Of a stretch of 16,223 nucleotides of DNA, positions 6,883 to 14,143 are shown piece after piece. Below the pieces are notes generated by a model, which saw nothing but the letters and a program-made list of their open reading frames with translations, searched no databases and was not told the DNA's origin. Each line of letters starts with the position of its first letter. Positions within the stretch are counted from its first letter, which is position 1. A program made the translations under genes and the position numbers. Source of the stretch: an uncultured Clostridia bacterium (GTDB taxonomy: Bacteria; Bacillota; Clostridia; Oscillospirales; Acutalibacteraceae); NCBI GenBank assembly GCA_947567585.1, contig CANONE010000036.1, forward strand, positions 1 to 16,223. Direction: 5' to 3'.

Positions 6883-8278
6883 TTTGCTCTCCTTTCTGAT
6901 CCCTCTCCCGGCCGTCGTCGAAATCATACAGCTCCTCCTTGCCAAAGGCGGCTGTGCTTTCCGAGGCGTTGAGGAACACGGTAAACGTTTGGAAAATCAG
7001 CTTAAAGTCCTGCCAGATGCTGTAGTTTTCAATGTACATCAGGTCCATTACCAGCTTGTCCTTGGGCGAGGTGTTGTATTTGCCGGAGATCTGCGCCAGG
7101 CCCGTCAGCCCGGCCTTTACCCGCAGCCGGTAGGCGAATTCCGGCAGGTCGCCGGTATACTTTTCCACGTTTTCCAGCATTTCCGGCCGGGGGCCCACCA
7201 CGGTCATATCGCCGTTTAAGATGTTGATCAGCTGGGGCAGCTCGTCGATGCGGAACTTCCGCAGCACATGCCCCACCTTGGTGATCCGGTCGTCATTCTC
7301 CGTCACCGACTTATGAATGGAGTTCTCCTCCTTCATGGTGCGGAACTTGTACACCTCGAACACCCGGCCGTATTTGGTGAGCCGCTTCTGCTTATAGAGC
7401 ACCTTGCCGTGGTCCTCCAGCTTAATGGCAATGGCGCACACGAGCATAATGGGGCTGGTCAAGGCCAGGCCCACAATGGATACCGCCAGGTCCGTCAGGC
7501 GCTTCACAATCCGCTGCTCCATGGTCAGGTCCTTGGTGGTGTACATCACCAGGGACTTGTCGTCCAGGGTGACATACTTGGCCCCCTGGCTCACCACGTC
7601 TATAGTCTCGAAATTGTAGTAGATATTCTTCTGGGTCTGATAGCAGAAGGAAATCAGGTCGTTGCGCTCCTTTAGCGGCACGTCGTAGAGGAACACCGTG
7701 TCGTTGCGCATCACCACGTCCAGCACCCGCGGGTCGTCATAGCGGATGATCTCATCCACCTCATACTGCTTGGGGAACCGTTGGATCTTGGGAATAATGC
7801 TGCCCAGGCTCTGCCGGGAGGAGGAAATGACGCAGCACTTCTCCGGGGGCTCCAGCGAAAAGTAGATGTAATTCCCAAGATATGCGAAGATCACAATGAC
7901 GATGACCTGCAAAACCATTACCAGCAAAAGAAGATGCGGCGTCTCGTACACAAAGTGGTCGTTGTTCTTCTCGCTGGTATTCATAATGGACAGCTGCAAA
8001 TGGGTCACCAGGTCCGTCATGATGGTAGCCAGGGCCATGGAATGGACGATGGGCCTGCTCTTCTGCGACCCCACCGCGTACCCGCCGTAAACGGACATCA
8101 AGGCAATGCCCAGCACCACAAAGGTCACCATGGTGACGCCGGTGGTCCGGGATAGATTAAAGAGCCACGGGTTATTGATGCCGAATATCCCAAAGAATAT
8201 GGCGAAAAGGGCCGCGAACAGCGTCAGCTTCAAAACAAAGACCACTGTCCGCTTCAGTTTCTTAATCATGCTGTGCAT
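6863..8278 (-). CDS. Polyprenyl glycosylphosphotransferase (undecaprenyl-phosphate sugar-1-phosphate transferase)
   Basis: This enzyme would start the polymer by moving a sugar-1-phosphate from a UDP-sugar to undecaprenyl phosphate in the inner membrane. The 471-residue protein has four N-terminal membrane helices (about 11-33, 46-68, 77-98, 116-140), a central soluble region (about 145-250) and the C-terminal bacterial sugar transferase domain (about 255-440), which opens with another hydrophobic stretch (262-285). Conserved motifs are KFRTM (311-315), RIDELPQ (343-349; Asp345-Glu346 form the catalytic pair known from PglC) and GPRPE (362-366). This is the WbaP/CpsE-type long architecture. 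The start at 8278 has GAAGGTG upstream; Met at 8269 is an alternative. The sugar used (galactose, glucose, GlcNAc or a diamino sugar) cannot be told from sequence. Palindromic element B and a 346-bp gap precede it. Confidence 0.95.
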   Translation of the reverse strand: MHSMIKKLKRTVVFVLKLTLFAALFAIFFGIFGINNPWLFNLSRTTGVTMVTFVVLGIALMSVYGGYAVGSQKSRPIVHSMALATIMTDLVTHLQLSIMNTSEKNNDHFVYETPHLLLLVMVLQVIVIVIFAYLGNYIYFSLEPPEKCCVISSSRQSLGSIIPKIQRFPKQYEVDEIIRYDDPRVLDVVMRNDTVFLYDVPLKERNDLISFCYQTQKNIYYNFETIDVVSQGAKYVTLDDKSLVMYTTKDLTMEQRIVKRLTDLAVSIVGLALTSPIMLVCAIAIKLEDHGKVLYKQKRLTKYGRVFEVYKFRTMKEENSIHKSVTENDDRITKVGHVLRKFRIDELPQLINILNGDMTVVGPRPEMLENVEKYTGDLPEFAYRLRVKAGLTGLAQISGKYNTSPKDKLVMDLMYIENYSIWQDFKLIFQTFTVFLNASESTAAFGKEELYDFDDGRERDQKGEQNGEETK

Positions 8279-8303
8279 AGCATCACCTTCCGTTTGTGGT
8301 GTG

Positions 8304-8408
8304 GGCTAAGGCCGCGAGGCTCTGCCTCGCGCTCCGCAAACTTTTTGGAAAAAGTTTAATCAAAAACTTTTGCTCCGACGTTTTTCTGTTTTTAAACGTT
8401 AGCCGCTG
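8304..8408. repeat. Palindromic intergenic element, copy B
   Basis: This 105-bp element aligns with copy A (2441-2543) in the same orientation. It contains ggctaaggcc, the hairpin GCGAGGC-TCT-GCCTCGC (8314-8330), a near-perfect palindrome aaacttttt-gg-aaaaagttt (8338-8357) and the end block gttagccgctgcc. The hairpin stem differs from copy A by two compensating base-pair changes. In the minus-strand transcript the A/T palindrome would come first, then the GC hairpin, 26 bases before the glycosylphosphotransferase start, close enough to affect its translation. Confidence 0.7.
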
Positions 8409-8600
8409 CCTCGGGGCCGAAGGTTCCAGCGGGGTCCAGCCTTGAGGGAGCGGGCGCCCAGCTGGCAGTTTGGTGGAGCTCAGGTAGCGACTAACGGACC
8501 GCGCTGGCTCAGCTAGTAAGTTCCCCACCGGCGAGGGCGGCGCTTTGCCCGACCCCGCGAAGTGGATGCGTCTCGCCTGCCGGCTCGGTCGGGTCAGAAC

Positions 8601-8617
8601 GATCCCCACTGGGGATC
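8601..8617. other. Short perfect hairpin after the CDP-glycerol transferase stop codon
   Basis: GATCCCC and GGGGATC pair across a 3-base loop 7 bases beyond the stop codon at 8625. On the minus strand it is followed by GTTCTG rather than a run of U, so termination here would be weak at best; it may instead stabilise the upstream mRNA or be the edge of a repeat. Confidence 0.45.
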
Positions 8618-8624
8618 TTCCCCG

Positions 8625-9758
8625 TCACGTTGCACGTCGCGCTTCCAGCCAGTCTGCGGCGCGTTTGGCGGCGTTGCCGTCCTCTTTGATGCCAAATTCC
8701 TGGTAGAAGGCTTGGGTTCGCTGCCGTTGGGCTTCCTCGGCAAAGCCGGTGATAACGGCTTCCAGCTGGTCGTTGTTTTCTGCCCGGGCAAAGGGGAGCT
8801 TGTCAAGGTCAAAGTAGAAGTTCCGGTCGCCCCGGTAGGCTTCCAGGTCGTTGACATAGAGAAAGCAGGGCTTGCCGGTGTTCATAAAGTCGAACATCAC
8901 CGAGGAGTAGTCGGTCACCATGGCCTCCGCCGCCAGATACAGCTCCTGAATGTCCGGGTATGCGGAAGCGTCCCGGACAAAGCGCGGGTCCAGCCGCAGC
9001 TCCCCGGCTTTGGCGGCAATATTGGGATGGAGCTTTGAGAGCACCAGCCATTCCCCGCCAAACCGCTTTTTCAAGGCGGCGCAGCACCGGCTATAGTCCA
9101 TATCGTACACAGAAAGGCCCTTGTCCTTGCGAAAGGTGGGCGCGTACAGGAGCAGGCGCCTGTCCTCCGGCAGACCCAGGTCCCGCCGTACCCTTTCCAC
9201 AGCCTCCCCCGGCGGACCGAACAGCCCGTCGTTCCGGGGAAAGCCTCCCTCCAGCACCTCTCCCGAATACCAGAAAGCCCGCCGGTAAATCTCCGTTAAA
9301 AAGGCGCTGTTGGAAAGAAACAGGTCCGCCATCTGAGAATCTTTTTTGGCCGCCCGCAGATAATCCTCCGGCAGCGCGTCCGCCGCGTCCCCTTCAATGC
9401 GCTTTAGGGGGAAGCCATGCCAGGTCTGCACATACCGGGTGGCCCCTCTCTTCTGGGTATAGGCCCACTTCCGGCTGTTGTCCACCCACGCCCCGGCGGT
9501 ACACATATGGTAGATAAAGGCGGGGCTGTCTACCGCCACGGGCTTGATGCCTTCCGGCAGGGAGGCCGCCTCATGTGGTCCGCTTACAGCCCAGTATACC
9601 TTCCATCCCCGCCGGACAAGCTCCCCGGCAATGGCCCGGGGGCTGTCGGAAAAGCCCCGGCCATAAAAGCTTTGGCACACCGCCTTGCGCCGGTCCTTCG
9701 GCAGCAGGGACAACGCCTGCCAAAGAGTATTCCTTACGATTTTTCCCGCTATATTCAT
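8625..9758 (-). CDS. CDP-glycerol glycerophosphotransferase family protein (TagB/TagF-like)
   Basis: Members transfer glycerol-phosphate (or ribitol-phosphate) from the CDP-alcohol to lipid-linked sugar or to the growing teichoic chain at the cytoplasmic membrane face. The 377-residue protein, near the size of TagB, shows the family's landmarks: TWHGFPLKRI (112-121, His114 as the likely catalytic base), YAPTFR (205-210), KLHPN (242-246, second conserved His244) and VTDYSSVMFDF (281-291), which binds the CDP moiety. The start at 9758 has only a distant purine-rich site (GGAAAGGG). It follows the flippase with a 28-base gap. No CDP-glycerol-making TagD gene is in the window, so the substrate must come from elsewhere. 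Whether it is a primase (one unit) or a polymerase is unknown. Confidence 0.92.
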   Translation of the reverse strand: MNIAGKIVRNTLWQALSLLPKDRRKAVCQSFYGRGFSDSPRAIAGELVRRGWKVYWAVSGPHEAASLPEGIKPVAVDSPAFIYHMCTAGAWVDNSRKWAYTQKRGATRYVQTWHGFPLKRIEGDAADALPEDYLRAAKKDSQMADLFLSNSAFLTEIYRRAFWYSGEVLEGGFPRNDGLFGPPGEAVERVRRDLGLPEDRRLLLYAPTFRKDKGLSVYDMDYSRCCAALKKRFGGEWLVLSKLHPNIAAKAGELRLDPRFVRDASAYPDIQELYLAAEAMVTDYSSVMFDFMNTGKPCFLYVNDLEAYRGDRNFYFDLDKLPFARAENNDQLEAVITGFAEEAQRQRTQAFYQEFGIKEDGNAAKRAADWLEARRAT

Positions 9759-9786
9759 ACTAAAAACCGCCCTTTCCGTCCACTGG

Positions 9787-11043
9787 TCACTTTAAAAGCT
9801 TCCGGTGCTTAATAATGACCCCTACCCGGAAAGCCAGGATGGAAAATTCTGTTACCGAGCTCAAAAGGCACAGGCTGACCCAGTTAATGCCCACCACAAA
9901 GTAGGCCAGGGCCGCGCCCAGAAGGTACACGGCTGTTCCGAAAATCACCGACATATTGGCATATTTTACCAGGCCCATGGCCCCCAGGGTGGGGTGGCCC
10001 AAAACATAGTTGGGAAAGCAGAACACCGCCACAGGCATCAGCAGCCGCAGGGGCGTCACCACCTGTTCGCCGTCCGGACCCAGCCAAAGGGTTAAGAGAG
10101 GCTTGGCGAAGATGAACACAAGGGCGCATCCCGCCAGAATCACTGGATAGACGAAAAGCAAAGCCTTTTTCACGATTTTAAAATTCTTGTGCTTCATCAT
10201 GTGGGGGTACAGGCTGTCCGCAATGGGAGACATGCCGCTGCGGGCCACGCTGATCACCCGGTCGGCGTTGGTATACATGCCCACGGAGGCCGAGCCGGTG
10301 ATCTGCTTTAAAAGCACGCCGTTGAGATTAGAATTCACCGCGCTGGCCGCCTTTGCCAGAAAAAACTGAGAGGATTCCCGGATTTCCCCCCACACAGAGC
10401 CCAGGCTTACCCGGCAGAAGCGCACCCCCACCTTTCGGTATAGATGCCAGTAGACAAAAGCCAAGGCCCCCGCGTTGCCCAGGGCGGTAAAAAGCGGGAC
10501 CCTGTAATAATCCCCCGGCTCCCGGACAAACAAAAAGACCATCACCGTAGCGAAAATTTTTATGGCCACCGCCCGCACCGTAATGGCGGTCATCTGCTCG
10601 ATTCCCCGGTAGAGAAAATCCGGCAGCAGGGCCATCATGGCCACGGAGAGCATATAGAACAGGTAGGCCAGCACTTCTCGGGTATCGGAAAGCCCCGGGC
10701 AGATAAAGCCCAGCAGAATCGCCGTAGACACCGTAATGAAAATTCCCTTGGCGGCAATCACCCGGCTGAGCACCCGCCCAAGCTCCCGTTTGTCCTCCCG
10801 GCAGCGGGAAGCCTTTGCTGTGGCGGAGAGAATAAAACCGAAATCAATAAAAATTTGAAAAAAGTTGATGACATACTGGGCCGCCCCCAAGGTCCCCACC
10901 AGCTCCATGCCCAGCACCCGCTGCTGGTAGCCCTGGGTCACCAGGCCCAGAGCCATGGTAGAAAACTGTAAAATATAGAGCATTACCGTATTTTCTAAAA
11001 GACTGTGCCGCCGAACCTGGCGGAGCCTGTCTAAAAAGCCCAT
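9787..11043 (-). CDS. Wzx-type polysaccharide flippase (MOP superfamily)
   Basis: The 418-residue protein is hydrophobic along its whole length, with about 12 membrane segments, and has the N-terminal pattern of lipid-linked oligosaccharide flippases (LENTVMLYILQFSTMALGL followed by a GTLGAAQYVINFF segment). Wzx proteins move undecaprenyl-diphosphate-linked repeat units from the inner to the outer face of the membrane. It sits between the GT2 gene (9 bases upstream) and the CDP-glycerol family gene, as expected for a polymer export step. Teichoic acids are usually exported by the TagGH ABC transporter, so a Wzx here points to capsule-like export. The exact substrate is unknown. Confidence 0.93.
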   Translation of the reverse strand: MGFLDRLRQVRRHSLLENTVMLYILQFSTMALGLVTQGYQQRVLGMELVGTLGAAQYVINFFQIFIDFGFILSATAKASRCREDKRELGRVLSRVIAAKGIFITVSTAILLGFICPGLSDTREVLAYLFYMLSVAMMALLPDFLYRGIEQMTAITVRAVAIKIFATVMVFLFVREPGDYYRVPLFTALGNAGALAFVYWHLYRKVGVRFCRVSLGSVWGEIRESSQFFLAKAASAVNSNLNGVLLKQITGSASVGMYTNADRVISVARSGMSPIADSLYPHMMKHKNFKIVKKALLFVYPVILAGCALVFIFAKPLLTLWLGPDGEQVVTPLRLLMPVAVFCFPNYVLGHPTLGAMGLVKYANMSVIFGTAVYLLGAALAYFVVGINWVSLCLLSSVTEFSILAFRVGVIIKHRKLLK

Positions 11044-11052
11044 AGCCGCCCC

Positions 11053-12027
11053 CTAGCCCTTTATTTTAAACAGCAGCGCCGCCGCCCCGTACAGACGGCG
11101 TTCCAGCAGCCAGAACAGCAGCCGCCGGTTTCTTCCCAGCTTATATAGATACTTATTTTTCTTATAGTCGGGGAACCGCCTTTTTGTATACGCCTGGAAT
11201 TCCCCCAGCAGCGGGTGCCGCCGGTCCTCCCGCAGGACCCGGACCGAAGCGGTAAGGTACACGTGAAACAGCGTGAGATAGGCGAGCTCCTCCCGGTAGG
11301 CTTCAAAAAGCCCCTGCTTTTCATACCACCCCAAAAGATCCTCCAGCGCGTCGATAATTTCATGGTTCCGGGCCAGCTGGGCGTTGTTCATAATGGAACC
11401 CGGCCGCTGCAAATAGTTATAGCATACCGTCCCGCTCACCGCCACGCCTCCCGCTTTTGGCAGCAGCTTCAGCGTAGTGCGGATGTCCTCATACCACACC
11501 CTGGGGGGATACCGCAGGCCGCTCTCCTTGAAAAGCGCGGCCCGGTACAGCTTGGCGCAGGCAGAGGGCGTCATAAACAGCAGCTCCGGATTGCTTTCCA
11601 GGGTAAGCCTTTCCCCCGGCGGCAGGTCCTCCCGGTACACCGCCAGCTCCCGCCCGGCCGGGTCCACCGTGCGGAAAGCCCCCACTGCCATGTCCGCCCC
11701 GGCGCTCTCCGCTGTCCACAGGCAGTCTTCCAGGGCTTTTGGCTCCAGGGTATCGTCGCTGTCCACAAACATCAGCCACTCCCCGGCAGCGGCTTCCATG
11801 CCGGTGTTCCTGGCCCCGCCCAGGCCCCGGTTCTCCTGGTGAACGGCCCGGATCCGGCTGTCGGAGGCGGCTAAGGCGTCGCAGAGGGCCCCGCTGGAAT
11901 CCGTAGAGCCGTCGTCAATGAGCAAAAGCTCCCAGTCGTCCCGCGTCTGCCCCAAAATGGAGCCGACGCATTTTTCCAAATATTCCTCTACATTATATAC
12001 GGGCACAACCACACTGATTTTTGGCAT
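11053..12027 (-). CDS. Family 2 glycosyltransferase
   Basis: This 324-residue GT-A enzyme is first in the polymer operon. It begins MPKISVVVPVYN, followed by IDDGSTD (37-43, nucleotide binding), GLGGARNTG (68-76) and FVDSDD (87-92), the DxD-type metal site. The C-terminal half (about 220-324) is the variable acceptor region, ending in a basic, hydrophobic tail. It would add one sugar from a nucleotide sugar to the lipid-linked chain. The frame is open to 12213 but the promoter -10 and -35 boxes lie inside that extension; the start at 12027 has AAGGAG (12035-12040) 7 bases upstream and is the right one. Donor and acceptor cannot be told from sequence. Confidence 0.93.
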   Translation of the reverse strand: MPKISVVVPVYNVEEYLEKCVGSILGQTRDDWELLLIDDGSTDSSGALCDALAASDSRIRAVHQENRGLGGARNTGMEAAAGEWLMFVDSDDTLEPKALEDCLWTAESAGADMAVGAFRTVDPAGRELAVYREDLPPGERLTLESNPELLFMTPSACAKLYRAALFKESGLRYPPRVWYEDIRTTLKLLPKAGGVAVSGTVCYNYLQRPGSIMNNAQLARNHEIIDALEDLLGWYEKQGLFEAYREELAYLTLFHVYLTASVRVLREDRRHPLLGEFQAYTKRRFPDYKKNKYLYKLGRNRRLLFWLLERRLYGAAALLFKIKG

Positions 12028-12091
12028 TTGCTTTCTCCTTGCGGGGCTTTTTAGGCTGGATGGGGCGAGGCGTTCTCTCGAATTTTTTCCC

Positions 12092-12120
12092 ATTATACAC
12101 CTTTGCATTATTTTTTGCAA
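12092..12120 (-). promoter_or_regulatory. Sigma-A-type promoter for the polymer operon
   Basis: On the minus strand TTGCAA (12115-12120) and TATAAT (12092-12097) are separated by 17 bases, a near-consensus housekeeping promoter. The transcript would start near 12085, giving a leader of roughly 57 bases before the GT2 gene. The bases AGTTGCAA at the -35 are identical to those at the -35 of the divergent ABC promoter. It may drive all genes down to 2611, as no terminator was found between them. Confidence 0.82.
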
Positions 12121-12264
12121 CTCTTGGGCGCTTACGCTTTCTTTAAAATAGTATATCTCCACTATTTTTATCCCCACACTCCCAATTATGACAGCAGTTC
12201 GCAAGAACCCCAAGAGGTAAGCCTTCCTGAAAATCCCCGCCGCAGGGGCCTATCCTGCAAAAAT

Positions 12265-12284
12265 ATAGTTGCAATCGCAACTAT
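12265..12284. promoter_or_regulatory. Perfect inverted repeat over the ABC promoter -35: probable repressor operator
   Basis: ATAGTTGC (12265-12272) and GCAACTAT (12277-12284) are exact reverse complements around AATC. The repeat covers the -35 box and half of the spacer of the exporter promoter, the position expected for steric repression. Its length and its TTGC/GCAA half-sites resemble operators bound by MarR-family dimers, which commonly control paired ABC exporter genes in Firmicutes. That identification is inference; no MarR gene is in the window. Confidence 0.68.
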
Positions 12285-12297
12285 CCTGCGGTATAAT
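12269..12297 (+). promoter_or_regulatory. Sigma-A-type promoter for the ABC exporter operon
   Basis: TTGCAA (12269-12274), 17 bases, then TATAAT (12292-12297). The transcript would start near 12304, leaving a leader of about 31 bases before the ATG at 12335. The -35 lies inside the inverted repeat at 12265-12284, so the promoter is probably repressed under ordinary conditions and opened by a ligand or stress. Confidence 0.82.
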
Positions 12298-12334
12298 AGG
12301 AGCAGACAAATTTTCGTGCAAAAGGAGTTCTGCC

Positions 12335-14143
12335 ATGAGGATGATTTTTAGCTATCTGAAACCCTTTGTGCCCCGCATGAGCCTGGGACTTTTGATCAAA
12401 TTCATTGGCTCTGTGATGGACCTGCTGCTGCCCTGGATCCTCTCTTACATGATCGACGAGGTAGCTCCCACTAAGGATATGGGCCTTATCGCCCTGTGGG
12501 GCGGGGCCATGGTGGGGGCGGCGGTGATGGCCTGGGTTACCAACATTTTGGCCAACCGCATGGCCGCCTGGGTGGCCCAGCACACCACGCGGGCCATCCG
12601 CCACGACCTGTTTGAGAAAATCTCCGGCCTTTCCTGCGGACAGATCGACGCCTTCTCCATCCCCTCCTTGGAGGCCCGCCTGACCACAGATACATACAAT
12701 GTCCACCAGATGCTGGGCATGATGCAGCGCATTGGCATACGGGCCCCCATTCTGCTGATCGGCGGCATTTTGATCACCCTGACCTTGGACCCGGTGCTGA
12801 CCCTTGTGCTGGTCTGCACCCTGCCATTTATCGCCATTTTGGTTTACTCCGTCTCCAAAAAGGGCGTGCCCATGTATGTCCAGCTGCAGCAGAGCGTAGA
12901 CGCCATGGTCCGGGCCGTGCGGGAGACCATCTCCGGCATCCGGGTGATCAAGGCTCTGTCCAAGGTTGACTATGAAAAGGAGCGCTTTGCCGGGGTCAAC
13001 GCCGGCGTGGTGGAAAAGGAGACCAAGGCTGGTATGACCATGGCCCTTACCAACCCTTTGATGAACCTCTTTTTGAATCTGGGCCTTACCGCCGTTATCA
13101 TAGTGGGCGCTTACCGGGTGAACGCCGGGCTGAGCCAGCCGGGAAAGATTATCGCCTTTCTCAGCTATTTCACCATTATCCTCAATGCCATGATGGCCAT
13201 GACCCGCATCTTCGTCAGTTTTTCCCGCAGCTCCGCCTCCGGCAACCGTATCGCCCAGGTGCTCACAGCCCCGGCGGACCTGCCCCTTACCCCGGACGGC
13301 GGCGGCGCTCCCGCCTGCCATGTGTCCTTTGAGGACGTCACCTTCTCTTATAACAAGAAGGAGCCCAATGTGGAAAATATCAGCTTCCAGCTGGAGCGGG
13401 GAGAGACCTTGGGCATCATCGGGGCCACAGGCTGCGGGAAGTCCACCCTCATCAATCTGCTTATGCGCCTGTACGACCCGGACCAGGGCCAGATCAGCAT
13501 TGGCGGCAGGCTGGTGTCCGCTATCCCGCCGGAAGAGCTGCACACAAAGTTCGGCGTGGTCTTCCAAAACGACGTGCTTTTCGCGGACACCATTTATGAA
13601 AATATCGACTTCGGCCGGGGGCTGCCTCCAGAGGAGATCGAAAAAGCCGCCCGCTGCGCCCAGGCCATGGAGTTCATCTCCCAGCTTCCCGACGGCTTCC
13701 AGCACCGGCTTACCTCTAAGGGCACCAATCTCAGCGGCGGGCAGAAGCAGCGGGTGCTGGTGGCCCGGGCCCTGGCGGGTTCGCCGGAAATTCTGGTGCT
13801 GGACGATTCCTCCTCCGCCCTGGACTACCGCACGGACGCCGCTCTGCGGGCCGCCCTGCGCCAGGAATACGCGGGAACGACCACCGTGATCATTGCCCAG
13901 CGGGTCAGCTCCATTTTACATGCCAACCACATTTTGGTGCTGGACGAGGGCAGGGCGCTGGGCTATGGCACCCATCAGGAGCTCATGGAAAGCTGCCAGG
14001 TATACCGGGAGATCGCCGTTTCCCAGATGGGGCTGCAAAGTGCGGCGCCCCCTTCCCAAGGGGATTCTCCGGAAGAAAACAACAGCCCCCGCCAAAAGTC
14101 GGCGGGAGCGGGCGCTGACAAAACAGAAAGGGGGGCTGTCTGA
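12335..14143 (+). CDS. Heterodimeric ABC exporter, first subunit (degenerate-site partner)
   Basis: This 602-residue half-transporter has a six-helix membrane domain (about 15-300) and a nucleotide-binding domain (about 325-565). Motifs are Walker A GATGCGKST (363-371), signature NLSGGQKQR (465-473) and Walker B ILVLDD (486-491). The catalytic position after Walker B is Asp491 instead of Glu, and the switch histidine is Gln522 (AQRVSS). This matches the subunit with the impaired ATP site in heterodimers such as TM287/TM288 and BmrC/BmrD. The start at 12335 has AAAGGAG (12321-12327) 7 bases upstream. The last ~35 residues form a hydrophilic low-complexity tail. The stop overlaps the start of the second subunit. 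Likely substrates are drugs, lipids or peptides; none can be named. Confidence 0.93.
   Translation: MRMIFSYLKPFVPRMSLGLLIKFIGSVMDLLLPWILSYMIDEVAPTKDMGLIALWGGAMVGAAVMAWVTNILANRMAAWVAQHTTRAIRHDLFEKISGLSCGQIDAFSIPSLEARLTTDTYNVHQMLGMMQRIGIRAPILLIGGILITLTLDPVLTLVLVCTLPFIAILVYSVSKKGVPMYVQLQQSVDAMVRAVRETISGIRVIKALSKVDYEKERFAGVNAGVVEKETKAGMTMALTNPLMNLFLNLGLTAVIIVGAYRVNAGLSQPGKIIAFLSYFTIILNAMMAMTRIFVSFSRSSASGNRIAQVLTAPADLPLTPDGGGAPACHVSFEDVTFSYNKKEPNVENISFQLERGETLGIIGATGCGKSTLINLLMRLYDPDQGQISIGGRLVSAIPPEELHTKFGVVFQNDVLFADTIYENIDFGRGLPPEEIEKAARCAQAMEFISQLPDGFQHRLTSKGTNLSGGQKQRVLVARALAGSPEILVLDDSSSALDYRTDAALRAALRQEYAGTTTVIIAQRVSSILHANHILVLDEGRALGYGTHQELMESCQVYREIAVSQMGLQSAAPPSQGDSPEENNSPRQKSAGAGADKTERGAV

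Larger units (their letters stand above)
8279..8624. other. 346-bp gap inside the polymer operon: structured, non-coding, unexplained
   Basis: This is the only long gap in the operon. It holds palindromic element B (8304-8408), then about 210 bp of GC-rich sequence with several inverted repeats: CCCGACC (8548-8554) with GGTCGGG (8587-8593), and GATCCCC-ACT-GGGGATC (8601-8617). A minus-strand frame stays open across most of it (8283-8609), but its translation is rich in Pro, Arg, Ser and Lys, starts without a ribosome site, matches no fold I know and runs through the repeat. I see no convincing promoter. It may be a larger mobile or dispersed repeat, an RNA element or an untranslated spacer. 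Confidence 0.5.
12028..12334. other. 307-bp divergent regulatory region between the polymer operon and the ABC exporter operon
   Basis: The region contains two outward-facing promoters, each with TTGCAA, a 17-base spacer and TATAAT, and the inverted repeat at 12265-12284. Between the promoters (12121-12268) I see no gene. CTATCCTGC occurs twice, at 12250-12258 and 12281-12289, one copy on each side of the inverted repeat's left arm. A small CCCC...GGGG hairpin lies near 12234-12247. No regulator gene is present here, so any repressor must be encoded elsewhere. Confidence 0.75.

Noticed and set aside
8283..8609. 108-codon open frame on the minus strand in the operon gap
   Set aside because: It runs through palindromic element B and inverted repeats, lacks a ribosome site and has a Pro/Arg/Ser-rich translation. 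Kept as an unexplained region, not as a gene.
12028..12213. N-terminal extension of the GT2 frame
   Set aside because: The operon promoter lies inside it, so those codons would not be transcribed; MPKISVVVPVYN is the standard GT2 beginning.
12281..13705. 474-codon open frame on the minus strand opposite the first ABC gene
   Set aside because: Its translation is His/Gly/Gln-rich, has no ribosome site or domain, and lies fully antisense to a gene with all ABC motifs. It is a shadow caused by GC-rich codon use.
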